A DNA stretch of 64,000 nucleotides from Pseudomonas rhizophila. Lineage in GTDB: Bacteria; Pseudomonadota; Gammaproteobacteria; Pseudomonadales; Pseudomonadaceae. A program made the translations under genes and the position numbers. The notes beneath the pieces are model-generated. The model ran no database searches and was not told the origin of the DNA. It worked only from the letters and a program-made list of their open reading frames with translations. Positions 54,523 to 63,154 of this stretch are shown here, piece after piece; position 1 is the stretch's first letter, and each line of letters opens with the position of its first letter. Location of the stretch: positions 2,028,467 to 2,092,466 of the forward strand of contig NZ_CP024081.1 of assembly GCF_003033885.1 (NCBI RefSeq), given 5' to 3'.

Positions 54523-54627
54523 ACTTGATCCTGGCGCGCCGGCCAGCGTGGTGCGCCCTTCAACATTTCAAGCAGTGTTCCGTGAAACGGTCGCCATCGG
54601 CCGCCTTCCATTCATGAGGTTTTGGTA

Positions 54628-55371
54628 ATGAAACGCTTATTGATTCTGTGTGGTTTGTCGCTGTTTTCGCTGATGGCCCAGGCCGGGCCGCAGATTAATG
54701 TTGGGGTGGTCTACGACTATCTCGAAGGCGACAAGAGCACCTATATGAAACGGATCTTCAACGGCGGAACGTCCACCGCATTCGTCAAGGTCGACATCCT
54801 CGAGATTCTTTACAGCGACGACGGCAGCTACCTGGAGGTGCCGCTGCAGGATCAGGACGGCGTGCTCGCCAGAAATGGTCTGATGGCGAGCCCGGCGCGC
54901 CTGATCGTGCCGGCCAACGGCATGCAGGGCACGCGTCTGCTGTTCATGGGCGACCGCAGCAAGGAGCGGTACTTCCGGGTTCGCTTCGTCCCGGTGGTGC
55001 CGGAGGCCGAGGACGAGTTCGCCGTCAGCGCCGAGGAACGCGAGCAATACAAGAAGGAACGGATCGCCGCCGGGGTGAAGGTGCTGGCCGGCTTCGGCAC
55101 GGTGTTTTTTGTCAGGCCCAAGGAGACCCGTTTCGAGACGGCCATCGATGACAGCGCCGATCGCTACCTGGTGCGCAACAACGGCAACAGCGTGGTGGTG
55201 ATCGATGAGTTCAAGGATTGCGCTGCGCAAAAAGACAACGATTGCCGGCCGACCACCAAGCACCATGTCATGGCCGGTCGCACCTTTTCGTTCGACAAGG
55301 AGCCTGGGCGTGAATACCGCTTCAGCCTGATCGAAGGTCGCGAGGAAAAAGCCATTGAGATCAAAGGCTGA
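54628..55371 (+). CDS. CS1-type periplasmic pilus chaperone
   Basis: 247 residues from ATG 54628 with GAGG upstream. Signal peptide to about residue 20 (LFSLMAQAGPQ). The Ig-like chaperone features are YMKRIFNGGTSTAFVKVDI and PARLIVPANGMQGTRLLFMG. Counterpart of CooB/CblB. Holds subunits by donor-strand complementation until usher delivery. Confidence 0.87.
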   Translation: MKRLLILCGLSLFSLMAQAGPQINVGVVYDYLEGDKSTYMKRIFNGGTSTAFVKVDILEILYSDDGSYLEVPLQDQDGVLARNGLMASPARLIVPANGMQGTRLLFMGDRSKERYFRVRFVPVVPEAEDEFAVSAEEREQYKKERIAAGVKVLAGFGTVFFVRPKETRFETAIDDSADRYLVRNNGNSVVVIDEFKDCAAQKDNDCRPTTKHHVMAGRTFSFDKEPGREYRFSLIEGREEKAIEIKG

Positions 55372-55416
55372 CGGTATGCCGTCACTGAACCGCCGTTGGC
55401 GCCACAGGTAATCATC

Positions 55417-55899
55417 ATGTTCAAGACGCTGTTACGTACTCTCCTGTTCACCGCCTTGACGCTGCCGGGTTTGCCCGCGTGGGCAGCGCTGGAGCGCGAA
55501 ACGTTCGAACTCTTCGTCACCATCCCGACGATCGACTTCCACGTGCTGCCGGTCGACCCGCAACTGGTCGAGCGTGAACAGCCGATGCTGTTCAGCACCC
55601 TGACCTCCGGGCTCTTGCCGCTGCGGGCCAATTACGAAGTGAAGAACATCAACGGGGCCATTGGCGCCCGTCTGGGGCAAGAGGCTTACCTGTCCAATGG
55701 CCGTGAGCGCATCGACCTGCAGGTGACGTTCAACAACGTCCAACTGACCCTGGATTCGGCCCAGGTGGTCTCGGCCGCCGAAGCCCGGCCCGGTCGGCGT
55801 GTGGGGCTGGAAATCATCGCCGTCAAGACCGAGGAGGAGTATGCGCCTGGGGATTATTTCGGCACCGTGCACATGGTGTTCGATGCCATTGCGCCGTAG
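55417..55899 (+). CDS. Second CS1-type pilin (minor subunit candidate)
   Basis: 160 residues from ATG 55417, GGTAATCATC upstream. Signal peptide to about residue 23. The motif IPTIDFHVLPVDP parallels IPTKQFHVLPRNP of the major pilin, and both share PLRxxxxVKN. Divergent elsewhere. Its place between chaperone and tip genes suggests a linker or alternative shaft subunit. Confidence 0.82.
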   Translation: MFKTLLRTLLFTALTLPGLPAWAALERETFELFVTIPTIDFHVLPVDPQLVEREQPMLFSTLTSGLLPLRANYEVKNINGAIGARLGQEAYLSNGRERIDLQVTFNNVQLTLDSAQVVSAAEARPGRRVGLEIIAVKTEEEYAPGDYFGTVHMVFDAIAP

Positions 55900-55929
55900 G
55901 GCAGTTGCGGTTTATTGGAGTAAGTCGAA

Positions 55930-57195
55930 ATGAGTCGTTCAAATATCTTCGAGCACGGTGTTTCGTTGTGCCGCGCAGTCACGGTTTTTGCTTTGTTGTT
56001 GACAGGCGTTCCGACGGCCAATGCGCTGACCCGGGAGATCACTGCAGTCTTCAGGCCGGACCCAGCTAAGCCTCAGGAGAATAAATTTCGCAATACCACT
56101 CCGACCACGGGTTACTGCGCGTCATTTCCAAATCAATGCAAGACGATGTTCAGCATTCGCTTGCCTATCACTTTCAGTTCGACCCTCCCTATCGAGGCGA
56201 ATCATGGGGACGCTCGGCAAGGTGCGATGTTCAAAGTGCCTGCCGGTTGGCGCTCTCTACAAGTAACCCATGCAAGTACGGGTGAAACTGAAGTCGTTGA
56301 AATACGTTTGTCCGGCATAGGTTCGGAATACCGACTTCCTGTTAACGCAGCCGACTTGGTCGGTGGAGGTGTTGACGCTTTAAAGGCTCATAACCTGTTA
56401 TGGGGTTCTAGCTGGGTCAGTGCGCCCTCGCCATGTCGATTCGGCGGTAATGCACCTTATAACGTCAATTGGTACGGTTTTTTCTGGACCACCCCGGTAG
56501 AAGGTGTGTGCGCCAAAAGGGCTCGTTACTTGATCCCCAGCATGACTTACCGTTATCTGGATTTTGCCTATGAACTGCGTACCCCCAATCCCTTGACCAT
56601 GTCGACTGGTCAATACACGGGCTCGCTGACTTATAGCGTTGGTCCGGGGCAGGACTTCGATATGGGCGATGTGATGCTCCCGAATGATTCAATAATCGCG
56701 TTCAATTTCAAACTGGATGTCGAACACACCCTCAAGGTCGAAGTGCCTCCTGGCGGCAACAAGGTCGTGCTCGAACCTCAGGGCGGTTGGCAGGCCTGGT
56801 TGAGCCAGGGGCAAAAACCGACGCGGTTGTTTCGTGACCAGACCTTCCACATCTCAGCCTCATCGCGTTTCAAGATGGGCCTGCAATGCCAGTTCGCCGG
56901 TTCGAGTGATAACACCTGCCTGCTCTGGGCACCCAGCTCCGGCCAGATGGTGCCGGTGAACATCAGTGTGACCCTGCCCAATGGCTTGACCGACGCTGGT
57001 GGCCAACCGGTCAACCGCCGTCGGCTCTATCTCGATGGAAGCGGCACCGAGTTGTTCCAGCCGGGGCATTACATCGAGCGTCGGCCGGGAACGATGCATT
57101 TCGAAGTCGCCCGCAACCAGGTCGAGGAAATGCTGGCCGGCGATGCCAAGAGTTACATAGGCAATGTGACGGTGATCTGGGATTCGGAGGTCTAG
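55930..57195 (+). CDS. CS1-type pilus tip adhesin (CooD/CblD family)
   Basis: 421 residues. Signal peptide to about residue 33 (LLLTGVPTANA). N-terminal adhesin half with Cys pairs (GYCASFPNQC, SPCRFGG, GVCAKRA) and a C-terminal pilin half (TRLFRDQTFHISASSRFKM through NVTVIWDSEV). It caps the pilus and contacts the receptor. The gene's first ~700 nt are more AT-rich and use rarer codons than the second half. No terminator is seen before the convergent PBP gene 35 nt away. Confidence 0.85.
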   Translation: MSRSNIFEHGVSLCRAVTVFALLLTGVPTANALTREITAVFRPDPAKPQENKFRNTTPTTGYCASFPNQCKTMFSIRLPITFSSTLPIEANHGDARQGAMFKVPAGWRSLQVTHASTGETEVVEIRLSGIGSEYRLPVNAADLVGGGVDALKAHNLLWGSSWVSAPSPCRFGGNAPYNVNWYGFFWTTPVEGVCAKRARYLIPSMTYRYLDFAYELRTPNPLTMSTGQYTGSLTYSVGPGQDFDMGDVMLPNDSIIAFNFKLDVEHTLKVEVPPGGNKVVLEPQGGWQAWLSQGQKPTRLFRDQTFHISASSRFKMGLQCQFAGSSDNTCLLWAPSSGQMVPVNISVTLPNGLTDAGGQPVNRRRLYLDGSGTELFQPGHYIERRPGTMHFEVARNQVEEMLAGDAKSYIGNVTVIWDSEV

Positions 57196-57229
57196 CGGTC
57201 CACCATCGCTCCTAAGGGGTTGGATTGAG

Positions 57230-60200
57230 TCAATGGCGCGCCACCAAAGGCTGGCACTGGGTATGGCTACCCGGTTGCAGGTACGGCGAGAGGAACGGCG
57301 CCATGCCCTTGAGCACTTGTACCGGCAAGGCCGAGGTGAACTTGAAATTCTGCGCCGAAGCCCCCGGTACATAGGCGGTGAGGGTGCCGAAATGGCTGTC
57401 GCCGATGTAGAACACAAAGGTCGCGGTGCGGTTGATCGACTTGGAACTGATGACCCGCCCGCCGGCGCCAACGGCTTCGATGCGATTGTCGCCGGTGCCG
57501 GTCTTGCCACCCATCGATAACGGCGTGCCATCGGCCAGGGTGAAACTGCCGGCCACCCGTTTCGCGGTGCCGGCATCGACCACCTGGGACAACGCACCGC
57601 GCAAAGCCCGGGCCACTTCCACCGGCATCACCCGTTTGCCGTTATCCGGATCGCTGATCAGCCGTGTCTCATAAGGGGTATTGACGGCGAAGTCGAGGCT
57701 GTCGACGCGCAGCGCCGGGAGCCGGATGCCGTCGTTGAGGATGGTGCCCACCAGCTCCGCCAGCGCGGCGGGGCGGTCGCCGGAGCTGCCGATGGCGGTG
57801 GCCAGCGACGGCACCAGATGGTCGAACGGGTAGCCGACTTTCTGCCAGCGTTGGTGGATATCAAGGAAGGCCTCGACTTCCAGCATGGTGCGGATACGAC
57901 TGTCGCGGGCGCTCTTGTGCCGGCTTTTGAATAGCCAACTGTAGACCTCTTGGCGTTCGAACCGGCTGGCTTTGACGATCTGGCTGAACTTGGCATCAGG
58001 ATTGTTCAGCAGATAACCCACCAGCCACAGGTCCAGCGGATGGACTTTGGCGATAAAGCCCTGGTCGGGCAGGTCATAGTTGCCCGGGCCGTAGCTGCTG
58101 TAGAGCCGTTCCAGGCGTTCGTCGGTGAGCTTTTCGGCGCTCTTGGCCGACTTGAGGTGCGAACGCACAAAGTGGTTGAAGCTTTCCTGGCTGTCGCCGG
58201 GAAAGAAATAGCGGTGCACGGCGGCCAGGCGGATCGCGGTGGGGCGCATGCCGTCGAGGAAGGTTTCGAGACGCTGGCCCGTGTCCTTTTTCTGATACTT
58301 CTTCCAGAACTTGAGCAGGAAGGTGGTGCCTTCGCGGTCGGCGAACTGGGCCAGGTACTCCTGGCGGCGCGGATTCTTGTCGTCCTTGAGCAGCTCCGAA
58401 CTGCTGTCGGGACCCGCGTACGTGGCGTAGCGCACCAGGTCACGCATCAGGCGAATGAATGGCAGGTTGATCGACTCGCGCAGGGCGTCGCGCAAGGTGG
58501 GATTACGGCCGTTATCTTCCTTACGGAAATTATTGAAGGTGTGCAGCCCGCCGCCGGTGAAAAACGCCTCGCCGGGGCTGGCTGAATAGGTACGATCCAG
58601 CGCCGCCTCAAGCATCGTCGGCAGGTTGCGATCGCTGTGCTGGATCAGGTAGTCGACGGCCCAGCGGGAGAGGCGGTCCTGGTCGGCGATCTCGGCTTTT
58701 TTCAATGTTGCCGGGGTTTCGTGGGCATAACGTTCGTGCAGTTCGGCGATGATCTGCAGGTAGGTGGTGAGCACCCGTAACTTGGCGGTGGAGCCCAGTT
58801 CCAGTTTGCTGCCTTCGTTGATATCAAAGGGTTGGTCGGTGCTGTCGGTTTGCACGCGCACGCGCGAGCCGTCCGGGGTCAGTTCCAGCAGGGTGAAGCT
58901 GTAGCGCACCTGGGCGGTGCTGGTAGGCGTCAGAAGACGTTCGCCCATCAGGCCGATTTCGGCAGCGAACGCCGGGTCCGCCAAGCGCTTGAGGTAATCG
59001 GTGGCCTGGGTCTGCAAGTCGTTTTGCAAGGTGCTGGTGGCGGAGAGGTCCAGGCGATCGAGGTCGTAAAACGAGCGGTTGAGCAGCGTGGCCAGACGAC
59101 TGCGGGCGGCGCTGATGCCCTTGTTGATTTCGTTGGGCTGGATGGTGGGTTGCTGCACCCAGTCGCGATAGCTGACCTTGCTTGCCAGGGTCGCCTCGGC
59201 CAGCGAGGCGTCGATCACGCCGTTCTGGGCCAGCAGCCGGACGTGGCTGTCGGTCAGGCGCGCCAGTTCGTCCCGGCCTTTGGACAGGTAATAGGAGGGG
59301 CGGCGCTGGGCGATCATCAACGACAGCATTTCCCGCAGGGCCAGGCCTTTTTCCGCGAGGCTGGCGGGGTCTGTCGCGGTGCTGGACAAGCGTTCGTTGG
59401 CACGCTTGAAATCGGCGCCGTACCAGACCCGCAAACCTTCGGCCATGCCGTGGACTTCGCCATGCCCCGGTACGGCGGAGAGCGGCACGCTGTTGAGGTA
59501 GTCGCGAATGATTTTCTGCCGGGCCTCAAGGGTCTGCGGGCCCGCCTGATAGGCACGCACACTGGCGGAAATCATCTGGCGGATTTTCTCCGCTCCCGAC
59601 CCGGTGAGGCCGTCGGCGGAGTGGCGGTACTTTTCCAGCTGCGTCGCCAGTGTACTGCCCCCGGCGGACTGCCCAGGCAGACTCAGGAGCTTGGCGACTT
59701 GCGACCACGCCGCCATGCCGAAGCGCGGCCAGTCCACCGCCGGGTTGGCCTGGGGGTGCTTGGGGTCGAGCAGAAAGCGGTTCTCGATGAACAACAGGCT
59801 TTGCACCACCACGGGGGGGATTGCCTCGAAGCTGGCGTACAGTTGCTGCGGGTACTTGAACTGGTACAGCGGCGCGACGCGGCAATCGGTGATCGTCAGG
59901 CCGGCCTGGATCTTTTCCGCATAAGGGGCAAACAGGCCCTTATCGACGTAGTTCATCAAGGCCGGAGAGAAACGTGCCTGGGCCTGGATCACATAATCGC
60001 GCTTGAGCAACCGCGGCAGGAATTCATCCAGCGAGCTGTAACCCAACCGCCGGTCGAACGGACCCGCCCCAGGGTAGACGATGGCGTCGCTGGGCCCCGG
60101 TTGCACCGAATAGGTCAGAGACGCGGCGTACCGGCTTAGCTCCTGGGCTTGAAACCTGGACGTGCGCATTTCCTTGGCCACCGCCAGGCCGACCACCACC

Positions 60201-60352
60201 ACGATAATCAACAGCAACAACCAGAACGCTCGCCAGCCATGCCCTGCGCGGCGTTTTTTTTGGGGTAAAGGTGCTTCTTCCATACGTTCAGTCGGGCCCA
60301 CAGGTTTACTCGAATCGGTTTGCCATAACGCGCCCATAGTCGACTGATCCAT
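57230..60352 (-). CDS. Large bifunctional penicillin-binding protein (GT51 glycosyltransferase plus transpeptidase)
   Basis: 1040 residues. Single transmembrane helix at 42-59. GT51 domain with ENRF at 190-193 (most family members have EDRxF) and GGSTLATQ at 231-238. Penicillin-binding transpeptidase with Ser521-x-x-Lys524 (GSTAK), SIN at 627-629 and KTGT from 950. Polymerises and cross-links peptidoglycan. About 200 residues longer than PBP1a/1b, with a long stretch between SIN and KTG. Confidence 0.88.
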   Translation of the reverse strand: MDQSTMGALWQTDSSKPVGPTERMEEAPLPQKKRRAGHGWRAFWLLLLIIVVVVGLAVAKEMRTSRFQAQELSRYAASLTYSVQPGPSDAIVYPGAGPFDRRLGYSSLDEFLPRLLKRDYVIQAQARFSPALMNYVDKGLFAPYAEKIQAGLTITDCRVAPLYQFKYPQQLYASFEAIPPVVVQSLLFIENRFLLDPKHPQANPAVDWPRFGMAAWSQVAKLLSLPGQSAGGSTLATQLEKYRHSADGLTGSGAEKIRQMISASVRAYQAGPQTLEARQKIIRDYLNSVPLSAVPGHGEVHGMAEGLRVWYGADFKRANERLSSTATDPASLAEKGLALREMLSLMIAQRRPSYYLSKGRDELARLTDSHVRLLAQNGVIDASLAEATLASKVSYRDWVQQPTIQPNEINKGISAARSRLATLLNRSFYDLDRLDLSATSTLQNDLQTQATDYLKRLADPAFAAEIGLMGERLLTPTSTAQVRYSFTLLELTPDGSRVRVQTDSTDQPFDINEGSKLELGSTAKLRVLTTYLQIIAELHERYAHETPATLKKAEIADQDRLSRWAVDYLIQHSDRNLPTMLEAALDRTYSASPGEAFFTGGGLHTFNNFRKEDNGRNPTLRDALRESINLPFIRLMRDLVRYATYAGPDSSSELLKDDKNPRRQEYLAQFADREGTTFLLKFWKKYQKKDTGQRLETFLDGMRPTAIRLAAVHRYFFPGDSQESFNHFVRSHLKSAKSAEKLTDERLERLYSSYGPGNYDLPDQGFIAKVHPLDLWLVGYLLNNPDAKFSQIVKASRFERQEVYSWLFKSRHKSARDSRIRTMLEVEAFLDIHQRWQKVGYPFDHLVPSLATAIGSSGDRPAALAELVGTILNDGIRLPALRVDSLDFAVNTPYETRLISDPDNGKRVMPVEVARALRGALSQVVDAGTAKRVAGSFTLADGTPLSMGGKTGTGDNRIEAVGAGGRVISSKSINRTATFVFYIGDSHFGTLTAYVPGASAQNFKFTSALPVQVLKGMAPFLSPYLQPGSHTQCQPLVARH

Positions 60353-60452
60353 TCACGCATTGATCGGGACTTGTTTGAAGCTTAGACGGTGGCGGCGCGG
60401 GCGGCGGGGAAATTGTGGACAAGTCAATGTCATAGGCCGCGCCGACGATCCT

Positions 60453-60570
60453 CTGTGGCGAGGGGATTTATCCCCGTTGGGCTGCGCAGCAGCCCTTCTG
60501 AAGCATTCTCGAGCCTCATGATATTGCGACTGCTGCGCAGTCGAGCGGGGATAAATCCCCTCGCCACAGG
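60453..60570. repeat. REPIN of family B, left of RAYT
   Basis: CTGTGGCGAGGGGATTTATC...CCCCGTTGGGCTGCGCAGCAG and CTGCTGCGCAGTCGAGCGGGG...CTCGCCACAGG. Orientation is opposite to the copy at 61140. Ends 11 nt before the RAYT stop. Confidence 0.93.
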
Positions 60571-60580
60571 TGGTGGGGCT

Positions 60581-61039
60581 TCAAAGCCATTCAGTGTCCC
60601 ATAGGGGATAATCGCCTATGCGATCCACCAGTCCTGCGCGAAGTGGATTGGCAATGATGTAGCGGGCGAAGGGGAGCAGGTCTTCGTTGTCACGGATCGC
60701 ACGGTCGTGGAAGCCGCTTTGCCAGAGAGGGCCACAAGCCTCGGTTTTGCTGTTCACGCTATGGGCGCATCGAGCTTTCGTAGCGCCGATGACCCGGCTT
60801 AGTTGGTTATCGATGAGTTGCAGCAGCCAATGGAAATGATCCGGCATGACCACCCAGGCCAAGGATTTCACCTGGCCGGAATCATGAGCGCGTTTTAGTT
60901 CTGCGACCAACAGTCTTCCAACTGTCCAGTCGGCAAAAACCGGCCGCCGACGATGAATAACGGCAGTCACCAGATAGGCCCGTCCATGCTCCGAATAACG
61001 TCCTCGGCGCAAGAGATGGGAATTGGGTCGTGGATGCAT
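60581..61039 (-). CDS. REP-associated tyrosine transposase (RAYT)
   Basis: 152 residues from ATG 61039 (MHPRPNSHLLRRGRYSEHGR) after AAGGAAGCAAGGA. Y1/Tnp_REP fold: HUH-type motif MPDHFHWLLQL, and FARYIIANPLRAGLV near the C terminus holding the likely catalytic Tyr. Such enzymes mobilise REP sequences. The gene is framed by inverted family B REPINs. The frame is open to 61270 through the REPIN, but that part is not protein-like. Confidence 0.93.
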   Translation of the reverse strand: MHPRPNSHLLRRGRYSEHGRAYLVTAVIHRRRPVFADWTVGRLLVAELKRAHDSGQVKSLAWVVMPDHFHWLLQLIDNQLSRVIGATKARCAHSVNSKTEACGPLWQSGFHDRAIRDNEDLLPFARYIIANPLRAGLVDRIGDYPLWDTEWL

Positions 61040-61139
61040 TCCTTGCTTCCTTTGATAGAGGGGGTGAATGCAGCTTAGCCATGGCGCTGTCGTTTCGACG
61101 CTGAAACGGCGGAACGAATATTCCGAAACTTTCGTAGGT

Positions 61140-61273
61140 CCTGTGGCGAGGGGATTTATCCCCGCTCGACTGCGCAGCAGGCGCAAAGGTCGTGAGCATT
61201 GTCTGAGAGATTGAGGAAGCTTCTCAGAAGGGCTGCTGCGCAGCCCAGCGGGGATAAATCCCCTCGCCACAGG
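61140..61273. repeat. REPIN of family B, right of RAYT
   Basis: CTGTGGCGAGGGGATTTATC...CCCCGCTCGACTGCGCAGCAG and GGGCTGCTGCGCAGCCCAGCG...CCCCTCGCCACAGG, inverted relative to the 60453 copy. Confidence 0.93.
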
Positions 61274-61624
61274 GCCTGTTCAGCCCAAGAACCCTGCGCT
61301 AGAGCCATCGGCATGTCCCGGGCATGACGCTGCACCATCGCTGTGCAATACTCGGCGCCGTTTTACGAATTGACTGTAATCCCAGGCAATACGTCTCCAC
61401 AGATGGGTGTATGGATGAGGTTTATCCCTGATTTTCCCTGGTTTTACAGTGAAACTCTCTGCCTCTGGCTTTTTATACTGCACGACCCGCTGATCCTGCG
61501 GCGTTTGTTCTACAGGACGGTCTGTCCACAAAACAGACCCGGTTTCGGCAAGGTGGCAGGCCTATCGGCTTGCGGCTTTGGAGACTCGGTGGTCAATCCA
61601 ATAACAAAACGAGGTTGTATCCCT
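61274..61624. other. Upstream region of the ProY-like permease
   Basis: About 350 nt. TATACT at 61474-61479 could be a -10 box, but no good -35 lies before it. A TGGCAGG...TTGCGG sequence near 61554 resembles a sigma-54 site but has wrong spacing. An open frame from 61343 is only a 5' extension of the permease frame. Confidence 0.35.
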
Positions 61625-63046
61625 ATGCCTGTCGGCAATCATCTGCCCCATGGCGAGACCGCTCAGGGTGGTCCGCTCAAACGTGAACTCGGCGAGCGGC
61701 ATATCCGCCTGATGGCGCTCGGCGCTTGCATCGGTGTCGGGCTGTTCCTCGGCTCGGCCAAGGCCATCGAAATGGCCGGTCCGGCGATCATGCTGTCCTA
61801 CATCATTGGCGGCCTGGCGATCCTGGTGATCATGCGTGCGCTCGGCGAGATGGCCGTGCACAACCCGGTGGCCGGCTCGTTCAGTCGTTATGCCCAGGAC
61901 TACCTCGGGCCGCTGGCGGGCTTCCTGACCGGCTGGAACTACTGGTTCCTGTGGCTGGTTACCTGCGTGGCGGAAATCACCGCGGTGGCGGTGTACATGG
62001 GCATCTGGTTCCCCGACGTGCCCCGCTGGATCTGGGCCCTGGCGGCACTGATCAGCATGGGCTCGATCAATCTGATTGCGGTCAAGGCCTTTGGCGAGTT
62101 CGAATTCTGGTTCGCCTTGATCAAGATCGTCACCATCATCGCCATGGTCATCGGCGGCGTGGGCATCATCGCCTTCGGGTTCGGCAACGACGGCGTGGCC
62201 CTGGGTATTTCCAACCTCTGGACGCACGGCGGCTTCATGCCCAATGGCGTGCAGGGTGTGTTGATGTCCCTGCAAATGGTGATGTTCGCCTACCTGGGCG
62301 TGGAAATGATCGGCCTGACCGCCGGTGAGGCGAAGAACCCGCAGAAAACCATCCCCAACGCCATCGGTTCGGTGTTCTGGCGGATCCTGCTGTTCTACGT
62401 CGGCGCGCTGTTCGTGATCCTGTCGATCTACCCCTGGAACGAGATCGGCACCCAGGGCAGCCCGTTCGTGATGACCTTCGAGCGCTTGGGTATCAAGACC
62501 GCCGCCGGCATCATCAACTTCGTGGTGATCACTGCGGCGCTGTCGTCCTGCAACGGCGGGATCTTCAGCACCGGGCGGATGCTCTACAGCCTGGCGCAGA
62601 ACGGCCAGGCCCCGGCTGGTTTCGCCACCACCTCGGCCAACGGCGTGCCGCGCCGCGCGTTGCTGCTGTCCATCGCCGCGCTGCTGCTGGGCGTGCTGCT
62701 CAACTACCTGGTGCCGGAAAAAGTCTTCGTCTGGGTGACCTCCATCGCCACCTTCGGCGCGATCTGGACCTGGGTGATGATCCTGCTGGCCCAGCTAAAA
62801 TTCCGTAAAAGCCTGAGCGCTTCGGAACGTGCGGCCCTGAAATACCGCATGTGGCTGTACCCGGTCAGTTCGTATTTGGCGCTGGCGTTCCTGGTGCTGG
62901 TGGTGGGCCTGATGGCCTACTTCCCCGATACCCGCGTGGCCCTCTACGTGGGCCCGGCGTTCCTGGTGCTGCTGACGGTGTTGTTTTATACCTTCAAGTT
63001 GCAGCCCACGGGTGATGTGCAGGGTTCGATGGATACCGCTTCATAA
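61625..63046 (+). CDS. APC-family amino acid permease, ProY-like
   Basis: 473 residues from ATG 61625 (MPVGNHLPHGETAQGG) with GAGG 10 nt upstream. Twelve predicted helices. APC motif GACIGVGLFLGSAKAIEMAGP in helix 1 and IMRALGEMAVHNPVAGSFSRYA. Similar along its length to E. coli ProY. Probably a proton-coupled importer of proline or a related amino acid; GABA/histidine permeases are alternatives. Confidence 0.88.
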   Translation: MPVGNHLPHGETAQGGPLKRELGERHIRLMALGACIGVGLFLGSAKAIEMAGPAIMLSYIIGGLAILVIMRALGEMAVHNPVAGSFSRYAQDYLGPLAGFLTGWNYWFLWLVTCVAEITAVAVYMGIWFPDVPRWIWALAALISMGSINLIAVKAFGEFEFWFALIKIVTIIAMVIGGVGIIAFGFGNDGVALGISNLWTHGGFMPNGVQGVLMSLQMVMFAYLGVEMIGLTAGEAKNPQKTIPNAIGSVFWRILLFYVGALFVILSIYPWNEIGTQGSPFVMTFERLGIKTAAGIINFVVITAALSSCNGGIFSTGRMLYSLAQNGQAPAGFATTSANGVPRRALLLSIAALLLGVLLNYLVPEKVFVWVTSIATFGAIWTWVMILLAQLKFRKSLSASERAALKYRMWLYPVSSYLALAFLVLVVGLMAYFPDTRVALYVGPAFLVLLTVLFYTFKLQPTGDVQGSMDTAS

Positions 63047-63064
63047 ATTGCCGGCAATAAAACG

Positions 63065-63095
63065 AAAAGCCCCGGTCGAATGATCGGGGCTTTTT
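63065..63095. terminator. Bidirectional terminator after the permease gene
   Basis: AAAAGCCCCG / CGGGGCTTTTT with inner GTC/GAT pairs and a GAAT loop. It serves the permease and possibly the convergent glutamate synthase family gene. Confidence 0.92.
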
Positions 63096-63154
63096 CTCAA
63101 GGGGATACCCCTCGTACCGTGGAGGATCCTATCTCATGCCTGATGGCACTGCCG

